Assembly (NCBI GenBank): GCA_031551355.1
Contig: JAVBNT010000036.1
Span: forward strand, 18,825 to 82,824
DNA from: JAVBNT01 sp031551355
GTDB lineage: Bacteria; Vulcanimicrobiota; CADAWZ01
Reading direction: 5' to 3'
Length of the DNA: 64,000 bases
A model generated the notes under the pieces. That model searched no databases, was not told where the DNA came from, and saw only the letters and a program-made list of their open reading frames with translations. The position numbers and the translations under genes are program-made. Position 1 is the stretch's first letter. Every line of letters begins with the position of its first letter. Below are positions 57,273 through 64,000 of the stretch, one piece after another.

Positions 57273-57373
57273 CTTTGTCTCTTGAATTTGCTGAGATTTA
57301 AGGTTGATTCCGGAACGTCTTAGCAAGAAAACAACCAACTCAAAACAGTCCTGCGGGAAGGGATGAATTGTAT
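57273..57373. repeat. Second copy of the right arm of the long inverted repeat
   Basis: TTTGTCTCTTGAATTTGCTG ... GATGAATTGTAT repeats 56927-57024 with a few changes. The MITE at 57374 is inserted right at its end. Confidence 0.65.
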
Positions 57374-57528
57374 CAATGTCATTGAGTTAAGAGAAAATGG
57401 TTTCTCACAGAGAAGAAGAGAACACAGAGATGTTTTAACCGGCATTTATCCTCCGTGGCCTCTGTGCTCTCTGTGAGAGATCCGAAGATGTCAAAATAGG
57501 CTAGAAAAATACTAACTTAATGACATTG
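57374..57528. mobile_element. CTCTGTG-type MITE with a 10-bp target duplication
   Basis: 155 bp. It starts CAATGTCATTGAGTTAAG and ends CTTAATGACATTG, its near inverse. TGAATTGTAT flanks both sides (57364-57373 and 57529-57538) as a perfect target-site duplication. The inside is rich in CTCTGTG/CACAGAG palindromes and has no gene. Diverged copies: 29851-30007, 15250-15415, 6430-6482. Confidence 0.78.
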
Positions 57529-57646
57529 TGAATTGTATAGGTCACGATGGAAAATTACTAAAGTCTGTTGGCAGGTAAAGTAAGTGTCTCATGCGTAAAA
57601 CCTGAAAATTTATTTGTTTTTTCTTTTATTATTCACAATTTCGTTG

Positions 57647-57652
57647 TATAAT
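57647..57652 (+). promoter_or_regulatory. Candidate -10 box for ecfT-truA
   Basis: A perfect TATAAT 77 bases before ecfT, with a poor -35. It could restore expression of ecfT and truA after the islet separated them from the ribosomal operon. Confidence 0.3.
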
Positions 57653-57728
57653 GGTTCGAATACCGGAATGCTTGGTTTCATCGACAAAAGAGAAGACAAA
57701 TAAAGAGTCTGGAATTGGAATTACATAA

Positions 57729-58613
57729 ATGAACTTTTTGAAAAATATTACTATAGGCCAGTATGTTCCGGGAACATCGCTTTTGCACTTACTGGATCCG
57801 CGAACGAAGATCATTATCCTTTCCCTGCTGATTCTGCAATGTTTTTTGATTACAAACTGGATGATTTTATTGATTCCTTTTTTGCTGGTTGTTTTTTCAT
57901 CGGTTTTAAGTTCCATCTCTTTTAAATATATAATGAGAGGTCTGAAGCCAATAATTCCTTTCGTTTTTATAACGTTCTTTTTCAATAGTTTTCTGACATC
58001 CGGGACCCCGGTTTTTTCCTATTCCTTTCCTTCTAAAGTTCTTATCGGTTCCGCAGCAAAAGCGGATAAGGAAAAAACATCCAAGCCGCCGACGCTTGCC
58101 GTTACGGTGGAAGGACTTGCTTTTGGAACTTTAATGTCTCTGAGACTGCTGATAATCGTTTTGGCGACATCAATATTTACGCTTACCACATCGTCAATAG
58201 AAATTACCGACGGCCTTGAATCGCTGATGCGGTGGGGAAAATATCTGAAACTTCCGGTGCATGAAATCGCGATGATGATGAGTATTGCGCTTAGATTTAT
58301 TCCAACGCTTATGGAACATCTGGAAAAAATTGTTAAAGCGCAGATGTCAAGAGGGGCGGATTTTGAAGCTAAGTCACTTATAGAGCGGGCAAAATGTTTT
58401 ATTCCTGTTCTTATTCCACTGTTTGTTCAGGCGTTTAAAACGGCAGATGATTTGGCAGTGGCTATGGAGGCAAGGTGCTACAGGGGGGGAGAAGGCAGAA
58501 GCCGTCTTAAAGTGCTGAAACCTACGTGGCGTGATTTGTTTGCCGTTGTTTTTGTGGGCGTTTTTTTCATAGGTTTGACAATGTTTAATTTTAATTATTT
58601 GAGGATTATGTGA
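57729..58613 (+). CDS. ecfT: Energy-coupling factor transmembrane protein EcfT
   Basis: 294 aa with five to six membrane helices. TSLLHLLDPRTKI near the start, MSRGADF (first coupling-helix motif) and AMEARCYRG (second) identify EcfT, which links the two ATPases to substrate-binding subunits. A 20-residue polar insert (AAKADKEKTSKPPT) interrupts the middle. It should work with EcfA1/EcfA2, from which it is separated by the islet. It overlaps truA by 4 bases. Confidence 0.92.
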   Translation: MNFLKNITIGQYVPGTSLLHLLDPRTKIIILSLLILQCFLITNWMILLIPFLLVVFSSVLSSISFKYIMRGLKPIIPFVFITFFFNSFLTSGTPVFSYSFPSKVLIGSAAKADKEKTSKPPTLAVTVEGLAFGTLMSLRLLIIVLATSIFTLTTSSIEITDGLESLMRWGKYLKLPVHEIAMMMSIALRFIPTLMEHLEKIVKAQMSRGADFEAKSLIERAKCFIPVLIPLFVQAFKTADDLAVAMEARCYRGGEGRSRLKVLKPTWRDLFAVVFVGVFFIGLTMFNFNYLRIM

Positions 58614-59443
58614 GAAATATAAAGCTTGTTATTGAATATGACGGTTCCCGTTTTCATGGATTTCAGAAACAAAAAAATACCAGGCTTCTTACCGTTCAGG
58701 GACTTTTGGAAAAGGTCATTGAGCATGTTACCGGCAGTAAGGTGAAAACGGCATCTTCCGGCAGAACGGATACCGGGGTAAATGCCCTTAATCAGGTGGT
58801 TACATTTAAAACACCTTCCGATAAATCTGTTGAGGAAATGAAAAAAGCGTTTAATGCGCTTTGTTTGGATAAGATCATCATAAAGGAGTGTGAAGATGTT
58901 CCGCCGCGTTTTCATGCCCGTTTTACAGCTACGGCCCGTACTTACAGGTATTATATACTCAATCGCGAGCAAAAACCATGCATAGGGATGGCTTATGTGC
59001 ATTTTTTGAAAAAAAAGCTGGATATCGCTCTTATGCTGGAAGGATGTTCTTTTTTGGTAGGAGAAAAAGATTTTATCGGCGTTTCTTCGTGTATAAAAGA
59101 GACTACTATTTCAATCAGAAGGCTTTATAGCGCTAATGTTTATACCGGCCCTGAATTTGTCGCTAAAAATGGTTTTATAGATATACCGGTATGCGGCGAT
59201 TGGATAGATGATCTTGTGATTATTGAATTCAGGGCCAGCGGCTTTCTCAGGAGCATGGCAAGGATGATGTGTGCGCTTCTTATAAGGATAGGAACCGGGA
59301 GGTGTAAGCCTTGTGAAGTCAAGCGTATTCTTGATGCCAGAGACCCCTCGCTTGTACCGGCAGCCGTTCCGCCGAATGCTCTTTTTCTTTGCAAGATCGA
59401 TTTTGAAGATGCAGGGATTGATGCTAATGTGGAGAATGTTTGA
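58610..59443 (+). CDS. truA: tRNA pseudouridine(38-40) synthase
   Basis: 277 aa from a GTG overlapping the ecfT stop. IEYDGSRFHGFQKQ at the start, the catalytic Asp in SSGRTDTGVNALNQVV, and RFHARFTATARTYRYYI are TruA signatures. It modifies the tRNA anticodon stem. Placement after ecfT is usual in Firmicutes. Confidence 0.95.
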   Translation: MRNIKLVIEYDGSRFHGFQKQKNTRLLTVQGLLEKVIEHVTGSKVKTASSGRTDTGVNALNQVVTFKTPSDKSVEEMKKAFNALCLDKIIIKECEDVPPRFHARFTATARTYRYYILNREQKPCIGMAYVHFLKKKLDIALMLEGCSFLVGEKDFIGVSSCIKETTISIRRLYSANVYTGPEFVAKNGFIDIPVCGDWIDDLVIIEFRASGFLRSMARMMCALLIRIGTGRCKPCEVKRILDARDPSLVPAAVPPNALFLCKIDFEDAGIDANVENV

Positions 59444-59473
59444 TTTGAGTCTATTTTTTGGAGGTTCTGCTCT

Positions 59474-59788
59474 ATGAATGAAAACGATTATGATAGGATA
59501 TTAGAAGATACTGGTAATAAACTCGGAGATCTTATGGAAAAATGCTCCCCGGACGAGAAAAAGAAGCTTAACGCTATGTTACTACAGGTTGTTGAGTTTG
59601 TTGACTCTGCTGAAAAACACGGAAAATGTTTTGATAAGACGTCTTTGTTTGCTGCTGCGATTATATCGGATCCGGATTTATCTGAAGAGCTTAGGGAAGC
59701 GGCTAAAGCTTACATTGAAGCCGACTATGCGTATGTGAAGTTTCTTACAGAAAAACAACCAGAAGAAGAGACTACAAAAGACTCATAA
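59474..59788 (+). CDS. Small acidic helical protein of unknown function
   Basis: 104 aa with TGGAGG upstream. Acidic and alpha-helical throughout (YDRILEDTGNKLGDLMEKCS, DLSEELREAAKAYIEADYAY), with no motif I recognise. It closes the ecfT-truA transcription unit, followed by a strong terminator. Confidence 0.55.
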   Translation: MNENDYDRILEDTGNKLGDLMEKCSPDEKKKLNAMLLQVVEFVDSAEKHGKCFDKTSLFAAAIISDPDLSEELREAAKAYIEADYAYVKFLTEKQPEEETTKDS

Positions 59789-59807
59789 TCTTTATTCTTT
59801 ATTACAA

Positions 59808-59851
59808 AAAACAGAGACTGCGTGTCCGCAATTACACGCAGTCTCTGTTTT
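59808..59851. terminator. Strong bidirectional terminator
   Basis: AAAACAGAGACTGCGTGT, an 8-base loop, and its exact 18-bp complement ending CTGTTTT. It lies between the plus-strand truA unit and the minus-strand effector operon and can serve both. Confidence 0.9.
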
Positions 59852-59974
59852 CTTTGTGATGGTTTAATTTGGTTATCGCCAACTGATATGTTATTTTATA
59901 TCATAAATTTGGACGATTTTTGCTGAACGTATTTTTATGGAGCGGCGCAATAATATGCTGCTGCTGTTAAATTT

Positions 59975-61060
59975 CTACTCTCCGTCCGATACTTCGGCCA
60001 TATGTATGTAATGTTTGTTACCCTTTTTGCCTGAATTAGCTTTTTCCGTATGACTCAAAATCATAAATTTACTGCCTGGAGCAAAAAGAACTTCGCCTTC
60101 ATTCTGATAATATGACAGCGCGGAAATATCTTTTCCGTTTGATTCCGTTTTATCTGATTTTTTTAGCGGATCTATCGTAATGTATACATTACCGTCAAAA
60201 ACTTTTAAATTTCCCAGCATACTTGTTGATGTGAATGAGTCATACTTTACGGTGCCGCCTATCGTATATGTGTTCAGAGTCTCGACAGGAACGTTATACA
60301 TTCCTCTGTAAACTGTCTTTTCCTGCGCCGGCAATTTATTCAGAGCCGAGGTCAGGGTATCTGTAAACGGCTTGAATTTTTCAATGGCAGCTTCGTCCTG
60401 TTCCCTGAGTGCTTTGTTTACTATTTGGTATATACTTCCCGTATGCACGTCTCCCGCAGTGTATGCCCTAATGGCAACTGCCTCGGTCAGGGTAAGTTTT
60501 GAGTCTTTTACCAGCCCGGTATCCATTATTTTATCGTTTAAAACACTGTTAAGTGATCTATAGAGCTCAAGTCCGGAGGCATCACAGTTTCTTATAAACT
60601 GTTTGGTTTCCTCGTCAATATTGAGTGTTTCGAACTGTTCTTTCAGTTTTGCCACCTTTTGAGCGGCAACATCACTGCTGCTGGTTACCTCGGTTTTAAA
60701 GACATTTTTTATAGTTTCCGCAGCTTTGGTAAAGAGATTGGCAATCGTGGAAAATATTGTCGGTGAGGCCGGCTGCGGAACGATTGACGAAGCCACACCG
60801 GCAGTCGAACTCAGGCCTGTGCCGGTAAGAGTGTAACCTTTTAGGTCTTGCTGTGTTACTTTGAGTGCATCTGTGGAATATGTTACAGCATAATTCGGTT
60901 TAGGCATTATCTGCGGAGCTGTGTTTTCTTTGGGTGTTTCGGAGAAAGCGTCTTTTGATTCCGGTACAGCAACAGGCTTTCCCGCCTCAACGAACTGGTA
61001 GGAAATGTTTTTATACTGATTTGCAGCTGTACAGTTATAATCGCCTGTGTTGATATTCAT
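59975..61060 (-). CDS. R-S-E class ADP-ribosyltransferase (putative effector)
   Basis: 361 aa, no signal peptide. A low-complexity N-terminal 130 residues precede a helical region and a C-terminal ART fold: R252 (TVYRGM), the STS motif at 278-280 (SFTSTSM) and E321-x-E323 (YQNEGEVLFAPGSKF). All three sites of the R-S-E class are intact; ExE usually means arginine as acceptor. Such enzymes act as toxins or secreted effectors. It is the second gene of a two-gene operon, 13 bp after the YiiX-like gene. Target and delivery route are unknown, and no immunity gene is obvious. Confidence 0.8.
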   Translation of the reverse strand: MNINTGDYNCTAANQYKNISYQFVEAGKPVAVPESKDAFSETPKENTAPQIMPKPNYAVTYSTDALKVTQQDLKGYTLTGTGLSSTAGVASSIVPQPASPTIFSTIANLFTKAAETIKNVFKTEVTSSSDVAAQKVAKLKEQFETLNIDEETKQFIRNCDASGLELYRSLNSVLNDKIMDTGLVKDSKLTLTEAVAIRAYTAGDVHTGSIYQIVNKALREQDEAAIEKFKPFTDTLTSALNKLPAQEKTVYRGMYNVPVETLNTYTIGGTVKYDSFTSTSMLGNLKVFDGNVYITIDPLKKSDKTESNGKDISALSYYQNEGEVLFAPGSKFMILSHTEKANSGKKGNKHYIHMAEVSDGE

Positions 61061-61073
61061 AGTTATTTTTCCG

Positions 61074-62186
61074 TTATGCGTATTTATGCATAAAATTGGT
61101 TAAAAAATCGCTGCCGGTATTGTATACCGTATCGATATTTTTAGAATTTTTTAATTCGTCACCGGTAATAAATTTAATCCCCATAAATTTATTTGGCTCT
61201 ATTTTTATTTCCGGAGCAGCTTTTTGCAGCACTTTATATACAAATTCGGTGCAGTACATTCTGTCGTCGCTGGAGAGATTGAAGAATACATCGTATTTGA
61301 CATCTTTCATCGACTCACCGACTTTGATTACGTTTTGTATGGACTCGTCGTCTTTGTATTGCGGACGCAATATCATCAGATGATGGTTGCGTGTAATCAT
61401 GTTTTCCGGCGTATTTTCAATATAGCCTCTGTCCGGATCATCTTTGGCACTGATTTTCCGGTGTTTGTCGCTGTCAATGTCTCTGTCGGTAACTTCCGGT
61501 ATCAGAACTTCCATAACGGTATTTTGATCTTTGACTATACAGGCATGCGTCCAATCTCCGGAGGCGCCGATAATTTTTTGAGTAATTTCAAAGTTCATTG
61601 TCGTATCGTTGTTGCCGACAATTATATCGCCCGGTTTCAGGTGTTTTTTGATCTCTGCCGCTTCTTCATAGGTGATTTTTTGAGAGCTTGTGTAGTGCGG
61701 AGCGGCTAGTTTGGAATAAAGGCTTTTTAATGAAAAGTTTTTAGTTGCATTGGCCATACGGGCTGATGGGGCAATATCCATTTTCTCTGCAGCCTTGCCG
61801 ATACCTGTTCCAATTGCGCCGCCAGCCATGCCGAGGGCTATATTACCGGCTCTGGTCTTTTTCTCTGCGAATACTCCGGCTGCGGCACCGAGAACACAGG
61901 CCACGCCTACTCCCAGAGGACCTAGAACAGCGGCTGCAAGCAGTCCGCCTGCGACTCCAAGCGCGGGTAATGCCAGCTTGCCTATTGATGCCCCGACAGC
62001 AGCGCCTACGGCACCGGCTGTTTTGAGTGAGTCTTTAGGTGTTGCCTTGAAAACCGGTTCTTCCGGAGATGAAGGGGTAAATTTATCGCTGTTTTCTACT
62101 TTTATTTGATTATTATCGGAACCTTTTTTAGTGGATTGTAATCCCTGGTTTGGTAAATTCATGTTTATTTGTGAATTTATCTTCAT
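61074..62186 (-). CDS. Permuted papain-like (YiiX/C92-type) protein with a glycine-zipper segment
   Basis: 370 aa from the ATG at 62184-62186 (GGGAGG upstream). After a Gln/Asn-rich start comes a long glycine/alanine hydrophobic stretch (about 57-131; GAVGAAVGASIGKLALPALG, GMAGGAIGTGIG) able to insert in membranes. The C-terminal half has LKPGDIIVGN (183-192), GDWTHACIV with H214, and RMYCTEFVYKV with C312: the His-then-Cys order of YaeF/YiiX permuted papain-fold hydrolases (amidase or lipid-directed). It leads the operon with the ADP-ribosyltransferase. A secreted, membrane-active effector is plausible but unproven. Confidence 0.72.
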   Translation of the reverse strand: MKINSQINMNLPNQGLQSTKKGSDNNQIKVENSDKFTPSSPEEPVFKATPKDSLKTAGAVGAAVGASIGKLALPALGVAGGLLAAAVLGPLGVGVACVLGAAAGVFAEKKTRAGNIALGMAGGAIGTGIGKAAEKMDIAPSARMANATKNFSLKSLYSKLAAPHYTSSQKITYEEAAEIKKHLKPGDIIVGNNDTTMNFEITQKIIGASGDWTHACIVKDQNTVMEVLIPEVTDRDIDSDKHRKISAKDDPDRGYIENTPENMITRNHHLMILRPQYKDDESIQNVIKVGESMKDVKYDVFFNLSSDDRMYCTEFVYKVLQKAAPEIKIEPNKFMGIKFITGDELKNSKNIDTVYNTGSDFLTNFMHKYA

Positions 62187-62468
62187 TTGGCCTCCCGGCA
62201 ATCATCTCTAGGTTTTAATGATATTTTAATTTATTTTTAATAAGATATCATTTTTATTAATTTTAAAGTCTAGATTAATTATATATTATATGCACCTTCA
62301 CATGGAAGTCTCGAATCTATATTATTGGTTAAATATTTGTAAATTTTTGTTCATCTTTAGAAATATTAAATTAAATAGTATATAATTATTCTGAAACGTT
62401 TATATCCGTAGTTGTTTAGGATATACGGACTTATTTCATAAAACAAAGAATATAGGGGGGGATACTTT

Positions 62469-63758
62469 ATGAGAAAAATGGTTTTATTATTGTTTATTGT
62501 TTTTTTAGTGATCCCGTTTGCTATTTACGGCTGCGGTGATTCAAACTGTAACCACACTACTTACGGTTCCGTAACACAGCCTCCTACGCCGATTCCTATG
62601 CCGACTCCGACTCCGACTCCGACTCCGGGATTTAACTCCAGAGGGGATTATCTGGCCACATCGGCCCCTATCGGATCTTATAGTGAAATATATGTTGACA
62701 GCACCGGTATTAAAGGCAGTGCCGACAATCTGTTTGTTTCGCCGCTGGCCGGCAAGGTAACGCTTGCGTCTCCTCCGGCCCCGGTCGCCGGTGATTATTA
62801 TTACTATGAAATATCTAACGTAATTCTTACAACAACGCCCTATTCTTCCGATTTGACTTTCACTCCACTGCTTAGCGAGTTGTCAAATGAGACCAAATTT
62901 GGTTTCTTCAAGCCTGTCGATAAAAATACTTTCTATTGTTTTGACTACCCTTACCAGACCTCGGGCTACAGAAATTTTTATGTATATTTACCTGATTCCG
63001 GAGCTCCCGTTAAAACGGAGCTGCCGCGCAATCCGGCAGACGGCAATAAGACCCATAACATGATTTCATTTTTCTATCAGGAAGATGTTGCGAAGGTTTA
63101 TACCGTCTGTTCCCAGATAGACAACATTATGATTTACCGAAAAAACGGGACCGGAGCCACTGCTACGCACACGTTATTGCTGGACATGAAAATGTCGGTT
63201 CTTTATCCGGGGTATGAGAGGGCTATCGCCAATCCGGATCCTAACAAGACGACGATGATCGCCGGCTCTATCCTTGCCGATGCCGATGAAAATATCTATT
63301 ATTCATATACAACGCTCAAAGAAACCGCCCAGGGTTCCGGCCTTTATAATGCCACCCACAAAGTTGACAAACTGGTGCCAAACCAGGCAAAAACCAGTTA
63401 CTCTATAGATAAAAGCTGGACTATTGAATCATTTAATAATCTTTCTGCAGCGGATTATGCTTTTTACAAAACCAATGTATGCAGAATATCTTTCGGACCG
63501 GAAAATAAAATTATGGTTACTTCTCCGGTCATGAGCAGTGTTAAGGTTCTTGATCTGGCTGATGAGACCATAAAGCCTATTCCTGCCCCGACCACACAGA
63601 ATGCTATGAGAATACATTACTATTCTTCTTCGTATAATCCCGATACCAATAACCTTTTTCTGCTGGCAACATACGGGGATTACGCTCTATCGTCACCGGC
63701 CTATGTGCCTACGAACAGCCTTACCATGATTTATGTGTATAATTATCTGCCGGAGTAG
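62469..63758 (+). CDS. Lipoprotein with a proline-threonine linker and propeller-like body
   Basis: 429 aa with GGGGGG upstream. The signal ends AIYGC-G, a lipobox. Residues 38-54 are a PTPIPMPTPTPTPTP linker coded by an imperfect CCGACT microsatellite (62597-62626). The rest is beta-rich with repeated strands (AGDYYYYEISNVIL, DADENIYYSYTTLKE, GPENKIMVTSPVMSSVKVLD), like a loose beta-propeller, and no catalytic motif. It resembles the lipoprotein at 13634 in layout. Function unknown. Confidence 0.65.
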   Translation: MRKMVLLLFIVFLVIPFAIYGCGDSNCNHTTYGSVTQPPTPIPMPTPTPTPTPGFNSRGDYLATSAPIGSYSEIYVDSTGIKGSADNLFVSPLAGKVTLASPPAPVAGDYYYYEISNVILTTTPYSSDLTFTPLLSELSNETKFGFFKPVDKNTFYCFDYPYQTSGYRNFYVYLPDSGAPVKTELPRNPADGNKTHNMISFFYQEDVAKVYTVCSQIDNIMIYRKNGTGATATHTLLLDMKMSVLYPGYERAIANPDPNKTTMIAGSILADADENIYYSYTTLKETAQGSGLYNATHKVDKLVPNQAKTSYSIDKSWTIESFNNLSAADYAFYKTNVCRISFGPENKIMVTSPVMSSVKVLDLADETIKPIPAPTTQNAMRIHYYSSSYNPDTNNLFLLATYGDYALSSPAYVPTNSLTMIYVYNYLPE

Positions 63759-63784
63759 TTCCGGCTATAATATATAATTGATAG

Positions 63785-63820
63785 AACTGCTCCTTTTTCG
63801 GGGGCAGTTTTTTGTTTTCA
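63785..63820 (+). terminator. Terminator after the lipoprotein gene
   Basis: AACTGCTCC pairs (one G-T) with GGGGCAGTT, then TTTTTG. 26 bp past the stop. Confidence 0.75.
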
Positions 63821-63961
63821 GGCATCTTTGCGGATGATGTCTTTAGGTTGTAGAAAAATACCAGGATTCACGCATGAGAAAAATTTTCTACAAAATTGCA
63901 TGATAATTTGAATAAATATGGAATATGTTACACAACAAAAATAAGAGGTGTGACATATAAA

Positions 63962-64000
63962 ATGGATTCGTTATTTGAAATGCTCAAAGCAATAGAAGAT
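63962..64000 (+). CDS. Start of an unidentified gene, cut by the window end
   Basis: ATGGATTCGTTATTTGAAAT begins 13 codons (MDSLFEMLKAIED) with AAGAGGTG upstream. Too short to assign. Confidence 0.5.
   Translation, partial: MDSLFEMLKAIED

Larger units (their letters stand above)
56668..57728. other. 1.06-kb gene-free stretch of nested repeats
   Basis: It holds the long inverted repeat (56800-56996), a half copy (57273-57373), a CTCTGTG MITE (57374-57528) and the ecfT upstream region. Short open frames here come from the repeat arms and are not convincing genes. TCGAAAAAATGAGG occurs twice (57077, 57141). Confidence 0.6.

Noticed and set aside
57640..57665. GGTTCGAATACC, resembling a tRNA T-arm
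   Set aside because: No acceptor, D or anticodon stem can be built around it, and it lies in the ecfT upstream region.

Overview
The window reads as one chromosomal stretch of a free-living bacterium of moderately low GC. It uses TTG and GTG starts often, always behind strong GGAGG-type Shine-Dalgarno sites. The core is the information-processing super-region: rpoB-rpoC, rpsL-rpsG, fusA, then the S10-spc-alpha ribosomal block (rpsJ to rplQ) followed by ecfA1-ecfA2-ecfT-truA. Several traits resemble Firmicutes: the long S12, zinc-type S14, S4 and L36, a Cys4-lid adenylate kinase, the ecf-truA tail and DUF4367 proteins. Other traits do not fit a typical Firmicute: rpoB has its own promoter with no rplL in front, rpmD is missing, tuf does not follow fusA, and RpoB carries a zinc ribbon insert. 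I infer a deep-branching or candidate-phylum lineage, but the sequence alone does not name it. No tRNA or rRNA gene was seen.

Layout. 1-5200: end of a GT2/GT21-like glycosyltransferase, then a small peptide-maturation locus (two related cysteine-containing precursors, a radical SAM/SPASM maturase and an exported S41 peptidase), then an exported tandem DUF4367 protein. 5.3-11 kb: a sugar-nucleotide epimerase, then a two-gene PTS operon (EIIA-HPr-EI fusion plus PtsG-like EIICB with an extra dead EIIB-like domain). 11.3-17.3 kb: molybdate transporter modABC, an NHL-repeat lipoprotein, a stand-alone ModE-type HTH protein, and small membrane or lipoproteins. 17.4-22 kb: a CBS/CorC membrane protein, an RNase II/R family exonuclease, a repeat-filled spacer, and a frameshifted secreted-protein gene. 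22-30 kb: rpoBC with a clear sigma70-type promoter and leader hairpin. 30-34 kb: three tandem paralogous zinc-ribbon membrane proteins. 34-54.9 kb: translation and secretion genes. 54.9-57.7 kb: an accessory islet splitting the ecf operon (structured repeats, two MITE-like elements, an HNH protein, an orphan RelB/DinJ antitoxin, a long inverted repeat). 57.7-59.8 kb: ecfT, truA and a small gene. 60-62.2 kb: a two-gene effector-like operon (R-S-E ADP-ribosyltransferase and a permuted papain-fold protein with a glycine-zipper segment). 62.5-64 kb: a lipoprotein and the start of one more gene.

Most worth a second look: the two-precursor radical SAM peptide locus, the ADP-ribosyltransferase/YiiX-like pair, the repeat family downstream of rnr and ecfA2 whose paired arms differ in sequence yet stay complementary, the islet elements with intact terminal inverted repeats and a 10-bp target duplication, the dead second EIIB domain, and the zinc ribbon inside RpoB.
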